Source of the DNA: Edaphobacter sp.
Lineage (GTDB): Bacteria > Acidobacteriota > Terriglobia > Terriglobales > Acidobacteriaceae
Reading direction: 5' to 3'
DNA length: 64,000 bases
Assembly (NCBI GenBank): GCA_025462755.1
Contig: JAOAPF010000447.1
Span: 1 to 64,000, forward strand
Positions 30,387 to 39,698 of the stretch are shown here, piece after piece; the first letter of the stretch is position 1, and every line of letters starts with the position of its first letter. The translations under genes and the position numbers were made by a program. The notes beneath the pieces are model-generated. The model searched no databases and was not told the origin of the DNA. It saw only the letters and a list, made by a program, of their open reading frames with translations.

Positions 30387-30794
30387 TTACTTGGTTCCGG
30401 CTGCGGTGTTTGGGGTACCTACTTTACGGATCGAAGCGTCAACGATGGCATAGAGCAGCTGGCCGTGATCGCTGCGGGCTTTGGCCTTGATGTATTCACC
30501 AGCGCGTTGGCCAGTCGCGGCGTCGTCGGGGAGACTGAGGCCGCGAGTGTGGGCCGAGATTTCGGCGAGTTCCTGGACGATATCGAAGAAGTTTTCTTCG
30601 TTTTTGCCGGAGAGTTGCCAGCAGGCGGAGACGGTGCAGGTGAGGATCTGTTCGGTCGTCCAATTGTGGGGCTCGTTGGAGTCCGCTGGTGGAGTGATGA
30701 CGGTGACGGGAGACTTCGGCTGCTGCTGTGCGGTCGCGGTTAGAGTAGCGGCAGCGAGAGTGAGGCAAAGGGCGATTTTATTGACTGAGCGCAT
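30387..30794 (-). CDS. Secreted hypothetical protein
   Basis: Signal peptide MRSVNKIALCLTLAAATLTATAQQ. Confidence 0.6.
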   Translation of the reverse strand: MRSVNKIALCLTLAAATLTATAQQQPKSPVTVITPPADSNEPHNWTTEQILTCTVSACWQLSGKNEENFFDIVQELAEISAHTRGLSLPDDAATGQRAGEYIKAKARSDHGQLLYAIVDASIRKVGTPNTAAGTK

Positions 30795-30812
30795 GTGGTC
30801 GTTCCTTTAGGG

Positions 30813-31229
30813 TTAGTAGGGGTTCCGACGGTAGTAGTTGTCTTTGTTGCGTTTGTTTTGGGCAGATTGGCCTATCACTGCGCCGATGCCGGCTCCGGCA
30901 GCTCCGCCGATGACCGTGCCTTTGAGGCCGCCCCCAAACAGCGCGCCGAGTGCCGCGCCGCCGGCTCCGCCGATAAGGGCTCCCTTACCGGGGCCGATGC
31001 CGCCTTGGCGATTATCATTGTGGTAACCGGGATTGTTGTCGCGGCGTGGGTTGTAGTTGTTGTTGTAACGGGGGTCGCGATTGCTGTAGTAGTCGCCACC
31101 GCGGGCGCCGTTGCGCATGCCGTTGTAGTAAGCGTTGTCGTTGTTATGGTGGTTCTGCGCGGCCACAGGAACAAAGCTGGTCGCGACCAGGAGGGGAATT
31201 ATGAAAACCGCTTTTCTAAACCTGCTCAT
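30813..31229 (-). CDS. Glycine-zipper protein
   Basis: GPGKGALIGGAGGAALGALFGGGLKGTVIGGAAGAGIGAVIGQSAQNKRNKD; Asn/Tyr-rich spacer. Confidence 0.8.
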   Translation of the reverse strand: MSRFRKAVFIIPLLVATSFVPVAAQNHHNNDNAYYNGMRNGARGGDYYSNRDPRYNNNYNPRRDNNPGYHNDNRQGGIGPGKGALIGGAGGAALGALFGGGLKGTVIGGAAGAGIGAVIGQSAQNKRNKDNYYRRNPY

Positions 31230-31425
31230 CTCAGATTAGATGCGGTTTTTTGGGGTAAGAAAATTCGAGAGTACGCCTTCCATTCCTGAGGAAATATGCT
31301 GCAAAGAAACCCTTTTATTTCCACCGTTTTGCAGTTGAGCTTTTTGGCGTGTCGAAATCGGGAGCTTTGTGGAGGCTCCGGCGCGGTTTCTGCGTCTTAG
31401 TACTATCAGTTGTGCAGGAGGTGTT

Positions 31426-32097
31426 GTGAGACGAATCGCGTTGTTATGGCAAGTTTCCGGTGTCGTGGTGGCTGGAGTAGTGATGTCCGGACAAGTAGGG
31501 CTCGCGCAGCAAGCGACAACGCAGCCGACGGCAACCAAGCCGAAGTCGAAGACTGCGGTGAAACCGGGAATGGCGGTGTGGTCCCCGGACGTGCAAAAGA
31601 CGCTCGGGGTAACGGCGGAGAACTTCAATGCGGAGGGACTGAACAAGCTGACCCCGGCGCAGCTCACCGCGCTCCTCATTTCTGCGCGGCCCGATCCGAG
31701 AAAGGGTTTGCTCACCTGTCCGGCGAGCGGGGCGATACCGGCGGGAAGGGTCAAGGTGCTCGTGACCGTGGCGGGGGACGATCCTACGGGAGCGATTGCC
31801 GCGGCGATTCGTCAGGCAGTGGCATCCCTCAACGCGGTGGACGTGGTGGACTCGGCGTCAACTGCGGACCGCGCGCTACATGTCGTGGTCCAGGAACAGA
31901 CCGTCAACAAGCGTACGATCGGATTTACAGCTTCTTATCTGACGGCGACTCCGTGCAGCGAGGAGATCGGTGGCAGGAAGACGGATGTGGAGTTGAAGGG
32001 AACCCTGGGGACGTATTCCAACGCGAAGGGGCCCGGCCTCGCTAAGGATCTGGCGGCGATGTTGGATCAGGAGCTCCAAGAGCTGCGGACGAAATGA
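31426..32097 (+). CDS. Secreted hypothetical protein
   Basis: GTG start; VRRIALLWQVSGVVVAGVVMSGQVGLAQQ; ORF to 32097. Confidence 0.65.
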   Translation: MRRIALLWQVSGVVVAGVVMSGQVGLAQQATTQPTATKPKSKTAVKPGMAVWSPDVQKTLGVTAENFNAEGLNKLTPAQLTALLISARPDPRKGLLTCPASGAIPAGRVKVLVTVAGDDPTGAIAAAIRQAVASLNAVDVVDSASTADRALHVVVQEQTVNKRTIGFTASYLTATPCSEEIGGRKTDVELKGTLGTYSNAKGPGLAKDLAAMLDQELQELRTK

Positions 32098-32098
32098 C

Positions 32099-32662
32099 TC
32101 AGCTCACGCCTTTTTTCGGATCCCATGAACCCTGAAGCTTGCGGATCATGATGATCTGACCTGTGTGGTACGCGTTGTGCGCGCCAATATTAGCGATCGT
32201 GTGGGCGATCGCCGCAATCTTTGCGTCATCGGCGCCTTCCACGAGCTGCTCTATTGCCGTGAGATTCTCGTCGAGTTTCTTGATCGTCTCGGGCCAGTTG
32301 GTGGCGTCGAATTTATTGAAGGTTTCGGTATTGTCGGAGGTCGTGGGAACCTTTTCGCCTTTGAGCTTCGCCAGCGTTGCGCTGTTCCAGTAGAGGAGGT
32401 GGTAGGCAATCATGCCGACCGAGTGATCTTCGGGGGCGGGATTATTGGGGCCTTCGGATTTAGGGATCCAGCGGGCCTGCTCGGGCGTCATGCCGGCAAC
32501 GGCGGTGTTCACCGGAACGAACCACTCGGCTTTGTTGTGGGTCGAGCGGAGTTGGGCGAGCAGCACAGACTTCAACGTTGGAGGCGGCCCGGCCGGCTTG
32601 GGTGCCTGTGCAACGGCGACCGGGGAAAGAAGAAGGGTCAGGAGGAGGGGTTTGATTCGCAT
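32099..32662 (-). CDS. DinB-like secreted protein
   Basis: MRIKPLLLTLLLSPVAVAQ...; LDENLTAIEQLVEGADDAKIAAIAHTIANIGAHNAYHTGQIIMIRKLQGSWDP. Confidence 0.82.
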   Translation of the reverse strand: MRIKPLLLTLLLSPVAVAQAPKPAGPPPTLKSVLLAQLRSTHNKAEWFVPVNTAVAGMTPEQARWIPKSEGPNNPAPEDHSVGMIAYHLLYWNSATLAKLKGEKVPTTSDNTETFNKFDATNWPETIKKLDENLTAIEQLVEGADDAKIAAIAHTIANIGAHNAYHTGQIIMIRKLQGSWDPKKGVS

Positions 32663-32857
32663 GGCGTCATCGTTCTCCTTAGCTGGCAGTTGTTGCGCAA
32701 CCGGTTTATCGCGCAACGTAAGCATACAGACTACGAGGCTCTACAGAACCGAAAACAAACAGAAGGTCTGAAAATGGAGTCTTGCCCTACGTGCGAATGC
32801 CCCATCGTGGATCCGCTGTTCACGGGCGGCGATGGGGCATTCCGGTTTCATCGTGAT

Positions 32858-33583
32858 TTACGAACGTCGAGAGAGCGATCTCCGAAGCAACGGCAGCGCA
32901 GCAATGCCCAGGCCGAACAGCGAGAGCGTCGCGGGTTCGGGCACCGGGCCGGGAGTTGGCCCGCCACCCGTGAGAGTCGCGTCGTAGCCGACAGTGAACG
33001 CGTAGTAGAACTCGAAGTTGGGCGTGGTAAACGTGATGGTGTCGAAGGAGCCATTGAACTGGACGAGACCATTGCCCTCAGTGCCGCGAACGACTGAGCC
33101 GAGGGAGGTCAGAGCGCTGCCATTGAACTCGGCCGACGGACCACCGCCGAGAAGGTTGAACGGTTGGCCGCTCTTCGAGGAAAAGTCAAAAGAGGCAGGG
33201 ATTGTGGGCGTACCGAGGCTCCAGATCGCGAAGATGGGATCGACGACGATCGAGGAGAAGGAAATGGTTTCGGTGAGGGACGATCCTCCCTCGATTTGAA
33301 TGGTGGGCGTATGCGGGGGCGCGTTACCGACAAGGCCGCCAGTAAAGGTCGATGCCGGCGTCCAGCTGGGGACGTTGGTGAGGCCACTCGTCTGGCCCGA
33401 GTAGGTAACGTTGATGCTGCCGACAGTGCCGGAAGCGGAGCCTGGGTTACCGGGGGTGGCGGTGGACCAATTGGCCCATGCGATCGTGTCGGCGTGCGCC
33501 AGCGCAGAGGTGGTGACCGCGCAGGCAGCGAGAAGAAGTGCGGACACTGGACTTACAAGCAGGCGGGGTAGCTGCATAGTCAT
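32858..33583 (-). CDS. PEP-CTERM sorting-domain protein
   Basis: C-terminus PGPVPEPATLSLFGLGIAALPLLRRSLSRRS; signal peptide. Confidence 0.9.
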   Translation of the reverse strand: MTMQLPRLLVSPVSALLLAACAVTTSALAHADTIAWANWSTATPGNPGSASGTVGSINVTYSGQTSGLTNVPSWTPASTFTGGLVGNAPPHTPTIQIEGGSSLTETISFSSIVVDPIFAIWSLGTPTIPASFDFSSKSGQPFNLLGGGPSAEFNGSALTSLGSVVRGTEGNGLVQFNGSFDTITFTTPNFEFYYAFTVGYDATLTGGGPTPGPVPEPATLSLFGLGIAALPLLRRSLSRRS

Positions 33584-33920
33584 TCTCCTTTAATGTCCCA
33601 AACGAAGTGCCTGGGAGGTTGTTTATAACCTGACAGGAGAGATGTCAATTGAATTTTGGATGACTAAGTCCGGACAGGCGAAGAGTTGCGACTGTTGTAA
33701 CGGGACTTGCATGCAACCATTTGCATAGAGCATCACAGGCGGTACAAAGACAGGAGTTAGAGCGATGGTGTTGGAGGACTTGCTATTGTATGGGTCGCTG
33801 ATAGCGAGGCCCATTCACCTTTTTTGCTGGATGAATGGGCCTTCCAGGAGTCTCATTCACATTTTTTCGTAAAAGAGAACACCAGGTTACTGAGTGAATC
33901 CTATTCGCAGCTTTTACGAA

Positions 33921-35624
33921 TCATTGCACCGTGAGGTTGACCACTGTGGTCTGCGTGATCGTGCCGGAGGTGGCTTTGACGGTGATTGCCGACGTTCCCG
34001 CCGGCGTGGATGGCACGAACACATCGCTCGTGCTGGAACAGCCCGTAATAAAGCCGGCCGACAGGATGAGGACGCCGAACAGACCGAGCAGACGGATCGA
34101 GCGTTGCTGGATGAGTGATCGGCGCCGAGGGAAAAGTAGGAGAGCCCCGAAGGGGAGGAATAGGGCGACGGCGATTTTGTCTATCGAGCTTCCGTGAATC
34201 GTAAAGGGCCGCACGCACGCGATCTTTTTTACAGTGCCGATGGTAAGAGTGGTCGTGGCCGGTGCGCCGGCGGTCACAGCCAATGATGTGGGCGAGAAGC
34301 TGCAGGTCGCCGCCTGTGGCAGACCCGTACAGGCCAGGGATACAGCGCCGCTGAAATTGTTGGTCGGCACGGCGCTGATAATGAAAGTGGCCGATGATCC
34401 AGCGGGAACGGTGGCGGTAGAGCCTGATGCGCTGAAGCCGAAGGTCGCTGCACCGGTGGCCGAGGGGTTGGTGTTGATCGAGGCGAGCAGCCCGTGTTTT
34501 TCTCCGGTCAATCCTGCTGCGAAGTAGAGCGTGTTGAGATTGCCACCATTGGTTGGAGAGGGTGCGGTGAGCCCGAAGAAGAGCTCCCACAGACTCGCGT
34601 AGACGAGCGTCTTGCCGGTGCCATCGGCTAACTGACCGACGTAGGCGAAGGTTTTAGGATCGTAGGCATTGATGATGCCGTCGCCGAAGTTGCCGACGAG
34701 CAGATCTCCGCCAAAGATGCCGAAGGTTGTGGGAGCAATAGCCAATCCCCACGGCGCGTTGAGGTTGCCGCCCGGCGTGATAGCGTGAGCAACGAAGTTG
34801 CCATTCGTGTCGAAGACATTCACCATGCCGTCGCCGGGAGCGATCGTGGGTCCGCCTGTCGTCGCACGGAGCGCGTAGGTGACAAAGACCTGCGTTCCGA
34901 TGACATGGACCGAGTACGGGACGTATCCCGCAGGCAGCGTGGTATCCGTGAACGAGCCGGCGAGTTTCGCGGCAGCGAAGTTGCTGTCGTAGACCTCGAT
35001 CGTGGCGCCTTTGCCGAAGTTCGCCGCAAGGATGTAGGTGCCGTTGGTGTTGGTCGCGAGAGCCAGATCGGTATAGACCGCACCGGCGGCGCTGTTGTTG
35101 ATCGCGACTTGTGCGACCGCGCCCGCAGTGCCGAGCTTGTTGTTCCAGCCCGTGATGACGCCATCGAGCGAGGCAAAAAGGAAGGTCGCCTTGGTGCCGT
35201 TGGGAAGCAGGAAACCGGTAGCGGCGCCGGTCGAGGCGGCGCCCGTAGGTGAGCCCGTAGCAGTAGTGCCGCCGCTGGCCGCGGGGATGCTGATCTTGAA
35301 TGCAATCGCCGGGGTAGCTGGCGGGGTGAACGGCGGGAAGTTGGTGGGCGAGACAACGTAGTCAAAGCCGGTCCCTTGGGTGTTGATCCAGAAGGTGGCG
35401 TTCGTGACACCCCATGGATTGATGAAATTCGCGTCGGTGATGGTGGCGGGGACCGAACCGTCGGAGATCAGGTTAGTGACCGTGTAGGTGCCCGCTGTCT
35501 GGGCTGCCGCAGGGATCGCGATTGCCAGCAGAGATCCGACTACGAGATGGCGGCGACGGGATTGTCTCTGCGTCGAAATGTTGGTGGGAGTTGAAAACTC
35601 GGAATAGCCTGACGCGTCTGGCAT
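33921..35624 (-). CDS. TIGR03118-type beta-propeller-like protein with Ig-like tail
   Basis: GTYTVTNLISDGSVPATITDANFINPWGVTNATFWINTQGTGFDYVVSPTNFPPF; NAPWGLAIAPTTFGIFGGDLLVGNFGDGIINAYDP. Confidence 0.85.
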   Translation of the reverse strand: MPDASGYSEFSTPTNISTQRQSRRRHLVVGSLLAIAIPAAAQTAGTYTVTNLISDGSVPATITDANFINPWGVTNATFWINTQGTGFDYVVSPTNFPPFTPPATPAIAFKISIPAASGGTTATGSPTGAASTGAATGFLLPNGTKATFLFASLDGVITGWNNKLGTAGAVAQVAINNSAAGAVYTDLALATNTNGTYILAANFGKGATIEVYDSNFAAAKLAGSFTDTTLPAGYVPYSVHVIGTQVFVTYALRATTGGPTIAPGDGMVNVFDTNGNFVAHAITPGGNLNAPWGLAIAPTTFGIFGGDLLVGNFGDGIINAYDPKTFAYVGQLADGTGKTLVYASLWELFFGLTAPSPTNGGNLNTLYFAAGLTGEKHGLLASINTNPSATGAATFGFSASGSTATVPAGSSATFIISAVPTNNFSGAVSLACTGLPQAATCSFSPTSLAVTAGAPATTTLTIGTVKKIACVRPFTIHGSSIDKIAVALFLPFGALLLFPRRRSLIQQRSIRLLGLFGVLILSAGFITGCSSTSDVFVPSTPAGTSAITVKATSGTITQTTVVNLTVQ

Positions 35625-35807
35625 AGTGGACTCACTCTTCTCTTCCTGCCTCTGGCGCGCAGAAAGTTGGCCTCAAATGTTCTTGAGGTTGAAGAGTAAC
35701 GAGTTCGCCTGTGTGGTGTTGTCAGAGAATTGTCATTGCCGCGTCATTTAATCGCATCAGTTTTGTCTCCCCGCGCGAGACATCCTCGACACACAGTTGG
35801 CGCAGCA

Positions 35808-35845
35808 AGAAAATGGCCCATCTTAGCAACGTCGCTAAGATGGGC
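35808..35845 (-). terminator. Rho-independent terminator
   Basis: GCCCATCTTAGC-aacgtc-GCTAAGATGGGC, 12-bp perfect stem; minus-side tail CCATTTTCTT. Confidence 0.8.
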
Positions 35846-35872
35846 AAGGCAGTCAGAGAGAAAGGGGGAAAC

Positions 35873-36376
35873 TCAAAAAGCAAGCAGGCGATCGAAGAAC
35901 GAACGATAGCGCCGCAAAGCTTGTCGCAAATCTTCGGTGGAGACGTTGTCTCCCCGGTCCCACTGATGTTCCAGCTCAGCCCGCTCCGCGGCAAACTGCT
36001 CCGCGATGCGTTTCACGATGGTAGCGACCAGGCCATCGGCCTGCTCCACCGCCGCGCGCGGCTCATCGACAAAGCCGATCTGCACCTTGTCCCACCGTCC
36101 ACGAAATTCATTGAGTTCGTTGTCAGGAAAGAGCTGTCCGGGCCGATCGTTCTGAAGCTTTTGATCCGGCACGATGTCACGTGTTCCTTCGACCGTGCGC
36201 GTGCCGGTCGCATCACTTGCTGTTTCGCGATCGCGATTCGCCTCGAGATCACGTCGCTCCTCGATTGCTTCCGTACCGGTAGAGGATCCCGTATTTTGAA
36301 ACTGCGACCTGGGTGTTGCAGGATTCGCGATCTCTGCGGTGGTCAGTTTTGGTTCATCTCGAATTTCGCCGATCAT
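35873..36376 (-). CDS. Hypothetical protein, paralog of next gene
   Basis: ...ELNEFRGRWDKVQIGFVDEPRAAVEQADGLVATIVKRIAEQF...NVSTEDLRQALRRYRSFFDRLLAF; ATGA overlap with 36373 gene. Confidence 0.8.
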   Translation of the reverse strand: MIGEIRDEPKLTTAEIANPATPRSQFQNTGSSTGTEAIEERRDLEANRDRETASDATGTRTVEGTRDIVPDQKLQNDRPGQLFPDNELNEFRGRWDKVQIGFVDEPRAAVEQADGLVATIVKRIAEQFAAERAELEHQWDRGDNVSTEDLRQALRRYRSFFDRLLAF

Positions 36377-36930
36377 GCTACCTCCTTGTGGGTTACGCCT
36401 GGCTCACCAAGCAGTTCATCGAACAGGGAACGGAAGTGCACCATCGCCTTCCGAAGGTCCTCAGTACTTGCTTGGCCCCTGCCATGACGCACAACAATGT
36501 CGTGAGCGGCACGATAGTTACCGACCGCACTGGGATAATGGACCGAAATATCATCAGCGCGTTGATTGAACTCGCTCATGGGATAGCCGCGTGCGTTCAT
36601 GACTTCCGTGACGAGCCTGTCCGCTTCGTTCACTGCACCTTTTGGATCGTCCACAAACTTCTTCTGCACGAACGTCCATTGCTGCACATATCGTTCTCGC
36701 TCCGTCGGAGGCAGGCTGCGAAGTTCGAAGTGGGACACACGCTTCTCCCTTGCGGCAAGCACCGTTTCGGCGCGCTGCGGGTCTCCATGCTGATGCACGA
36801 GGCGATCATATTCGGAACCGAACTGTTGCTTCAGGTGTTCGGTCTTGCGGCGCTTGCTGACGAGAAAGAAAGCAACAACGGCCAGAACTGCGACGACGAC
36901 GATAATTGCGGTCACGATTTTTGGGTCCAT
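36373..36930 (-). CDS. Hypothetical membrane-anchored protein, paralog of 35873 gene
   Basis: TM MDPKIVTAIIVVVAVLAVVAFFLVSKRRK; RERYVQQWTFVQKKFVDDPKGAVNEADRLVTEVM...ASTEDLRKAMVHFRSLFDELLG. Confidence 0.8.
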   Translation of the reverse strand: MDPKIVTAIIVVVAVLAVVAFFLVSKRRKTEHLKQQFGSEYDRLVHQHGDPQRAETVLAAREKRVSHFELRSLPPTERERYVQQWTFVQKKFVDDPKGAVNEADRLVTEVMNARGYPMSEFNQRADDISVHYPSAVGNYRAAHDIVVRHGRGQASTEDLRKAMVHFRSLFDELLGEPGVTHKEVA

Positions 36931-37152
36931 AGTTTCCCCCTCGTTGCGTAGATGCGGGAACCTTGGCGCACGTTGTGCTCAGGCCACAGCGCTGGCATTG
37001 ACAATTTGCTGCCGTGAAGGTGCCTCCTCTGAAGAAAGACAAGGCACTGAGAGACATAGACAAATCAACCGGGAAATCATAATCGGCTAGGCACCCGGCC
37101 CGGCTAAGGTTGGCTGCAGTGACGCGTGTTGCCGCCGCAAATATCCTGCGAA

Positions 37153-37599
37153 CTAGGGTTTGATGGGAATTTCCGTATGGAGTTGGACCAGCCATTTGCC
37201 GCCGCGCCGCACCCAGGTAGTCGTTGCGTTGTAGTTGCTTGCGATGTGCGACTCGCCGCAAGTGATCTCGCTCGAGCCGCTATAGGCGATCACGGCGGCG
37301 TCTGCTGACAGCATCCGGGTCTGATGGTTGCGTAACTTGAAGCTCACGATGGTACACGTGTTGAGATTTGCCATAAGCTGTTCGCGAGTCTGGATAGTTT
37401 TCTCAACCTCGATATAGTCCGGCAACAGAAGTGACGCGAAGGCGCCCAGATCGTGAGATTGCAGCGCCTTCCACATCCCGATCTCCTGGATGAAGATGAA
37501 GTCCGGCTCGGAGTCGATGTCTTTCGCAGCTGTCGTCTGTTGGGCAGGGACCGGTGTCACGCTCGCGGCGAGCAGAGTAAGGATCAGGATTGGCCTCAT
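37153..37599 (-). CDS. NTF2-like / DUF4440-type secreted protein
   Basis: MRPILILTLLAASVTPVPAQ...ELGMWKALQSHDLGAFASLLLPDYIEVEKTIQTREQLMANLNTC...WLVQLHTEIPIKP. Confidence 0.75.
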   Translation of the reverse strand: MRPILILTLLAASVTPVPAQQTTAAKDIDSEPDFIFIQEIGMWKALQSHDLGAFASLLLPDYIEVEKTIQTREQLMANLNTCTIVSFKLRNHQTRMLSADAAVIAYSGSSEITCGESHIASNYNATTTWVRRGGKWLVQLHTEIPIKP

Positions 37600-37657
37600 G
37601 GGTGGGAGTTTAACCCGAATGCCCTGGATTGCATCCTACATTTCTGGAGGTTTGAAA

Positions 37658-37987
37658 ATGAAAGCTCTTCCGTGGATTATTGCTGGGGTGGGAATCGGTG
37701 TTGGTGTGACGATTCTGCTGTTCAACGATTCAGAACCGGACTATGCGACCGGTTACAACGGGGTGGAACGCGCAGCCCGCAAGACCTTCAACTGGGGCAC
37801 CAGGAGACAAGCCGAGGGCAAAGTGGGATCGGTAGCAGGCGCGATCAAAGAGGGTATAGGCCAATTTACCGGCAACGACCAGCTGGCCGACGAAGGCGCG
37901 GCGGATCGAGTCATCGGGAACGTGAAAGATGCCGCGGGAAAGGTCGGGCACGCGGCAGGCGAGACGATTCACGATTTGAATCGCTAG
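37658..37987 (+). CDS. CsbD-like stress protein with N-terminal TM
   Basis: MKALPWIIAGVGIGVGVTILLFND...RRQAEGKVGSVAGAIKEGIGQFTGNDQLADEGAADRVIGNVKDAAGKVGHA; start inside ORF 37490..37987. Confidence 0.85.
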   Translation: MKALPWIIAGVGIGVGVTILLFNDSEPDYATGYNGVERAARKTFNWGTRRQAEGKVGSVAGAIKEGIGQFTGNDQLADEGAADRVIGNVKDAAGKVGHAAGETIHDLNR

Positions 37988-38057
37988 CCAAAAGACAGCT
38001 ACCTGTGGTGGAAAGTATCCGATCAGCCAGCCAACTGACGGGCGTTCCAGCCTTCGT

Positions 38058-38606
38058 TCATACCTGAGCTGCACGACCAGGAACGCTCCGACTCTCCACC
38101 GCCCCGGATTTCAAAAACAGCGAACGAAGTTTATGGTCACCCATCACTCGCCCAAGCTCCCTGAACGCAAAGAGAGGAACGAACGCGCAGAAGACCACGA
38201 GCGACCGGCCCAGCAAATCGTTTATCTCGATGTCGTGCACGACAGTTCCAGAAGGCAGGCCGTGAATCAGGCGTTTGACGAACTCCTCAACGAAGTGGAA
38301 GGCGAAGACGAGCAGGCCAAACACAATTGACTTGTAGAACACCGCCAGGTACAGCGGTTTGCCTTCGCCTTTCCTTCCGAGGTGCGCCCACTCTCCAATG
38401 AGAATAATCTTCGCGATGATCAGTGCATTGATAATCGAGAACGTGTAATTCAGATAGTTGATCTCGTACTTTTTCAAGAGCAGCATGGAATAAGTCGAAA
38501 GCGCACAGAAAAAAAATCCCAGATACAGGGATATCCAGGCGAAGTCCTCAAGTTCGTGCGCGGCCTTCTGCTTGAAACCAGGTGCTGTCGGATCCTTGTT
38601 GGTCAT
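38058..38606 (-). CDS. Membrane protein, hypothetical
   Basis: 182 aa, about four hydrophobic segments (WISLYLGFFFCALSTYSMLLL, YTFSIINALIIAKIILIG, SIVFGLLVFAFHFV, SLVVFCAFVPLFAF). Confidence 0.75.
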   Translation of the reverse strand: MTNKDPTAPGFKQKAAHELEDFAWISLYLGFFFCALSTYSMLLLKKYEINYLNYTFSIINALIIAKIILIGEWAHLGRKGEGKPLYLAVFYKSIVFGLLVFAFHFVEEFVKRLIHGLPSGTVVHDIEINDLLGRSLVVFCAFVPLFAFRELGRVMGDHKLRSLFLKSGAVESRSVPGRAAQV

Positions 38607-38689
38607 TCGCGTTCTCCTGTTCTCCGGAGCGTCTAGAAGGGGTATGGGGGAATTGTAGACCTTTGCTCCCCAACGCGAACGCCACCCGC

Positions 38690-39604
38690 CTAAGTGATGG
38701 TGTACAAGGGTGCAAACTCCGGAATCCCGGCCGTTCTCCCAGCAATCCAGCGCAGCACGTACACCTCAGTCGGATCGGTCAGCGTGTGGGTCAGCCCGTT
38801 GGGGAAAACTTCAAGAATCGTGTGAGCCGCCAGGTCGCGGTAGTAGTCGATGTCCGGTTCGACCATCACGCAATCCACGCCGCCGACCGTGAGCTTATCG
38901 CCTTCGTGAAACGTCAGCTGCACATTAGCCTCGCCGAACTGAATCTGCTTCCAGCTCGCCGTAGCCCCAGGATGAAACAGTCCCGGAGCGTGTTCCACCG
39001 CGAACTTCCCCGCAGCCGCTGCCGCCTTCACCTGATCGATAAGCCCCACATCGCACCACGCAAAAAACCGATCCTGCGCCGGAGCATACGGAGCGTCCCA
39101 GCGGATCTGCTTGATATAGTCCAGAGGCGTTCCCTGAGGCAGCGCAATATCGCTCATCGCCTCGCACAAGTTCAAAAGACACGCGAGAGGCTCTTCCGCT
39201 TCCAGCAGAGTATCGTAGCGCTGCTCCCCGGCAGCGTTGTCCGTGCCCGCAGCCAAAAAGGGATACTCCACCTTCGCCGTGTCCCATCGCGCCGCGACAA
39301 AGCTGAACCCCGGGTCGTTCGCTATCAGCATGATATCCAGCGTCCTCGTATACGAGTTCGACAGCTTCACCGGCTGGTAGCCTGCCTGCTTGTACCCCTC
39401 GCAGAAGACCACGACGGTGTAGTTATCGAACAGGTTGTCATAGAACGGCAGCCCGTTGAAGATAATCTCGTTTTGCGTGTAGTAAGCCCAGACGTGCTGC
39501 GTCTGCTTGCCATCGACAATCTTCACCAGAAATTTAGCAGGCTTGAAAAAAAGTTGCCGCGTGCCATCGAAGATGCGGAGACGCAGTGTGCTGGTGTCGG
39601 CCAT
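38690..39604 (-). CDS. Hypothetical protein (304 aa)
   Basis: Long ORF MADTSTLRLRIFDGTRQLFFKPAKFLVKIVDGKQTQHVW...; no family recognised. Confidence 0.75.
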   Translation of the reverse strand: MADTSTLRLRIFDGTRQLFFKPAKFLVKIVDGKQTQHVWAYYTQNEIIFNGLPFYDNLFDNYTVVVFCEGYKQAGYQPVKLSNSYTRTLDIMLIANDPGFSFVAARWDTAKVEYPFLAAGTDNAAGEQRYDTLLEAEEPLACLLNLCEAMSDIALPQGTPLDYIKQIRWDAPYAPAQDRFFAWCDVGLIDQVKAAAAAGKFAVEHAPGLFHPGATASWKQIQFGEANVQLTFHEGDKLTVGGVDCVMVEPDIDYYRDLAAHTILEVFPNGLTHTLTDPTEVYVLRWIAGRTAGIPEFAPLYTIT

Positions 39605-39698
39605 GCTTCACCTCATTGAGCCGAAACCACAATAGCATCCCCGCCAGCAATAGCGGGAGCCCGTTCCTCCGCAGACAACTGGCGGGCCCCTGTGAGTA

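Noticed and set aside
33621-33648. TTGACA/TATAAA promoter-like pair upstream of the PEP-CTERM gene (minus strand)
   Set aside because: Spacer only about 15 bp; too weak to list as a feature without transcript data.
38582-39619. 345-aa plus ORF antisense to the 304-aa hypothetical
   Set aside because: Arg/His-rich shadow; minus strand has more protein-like composition.
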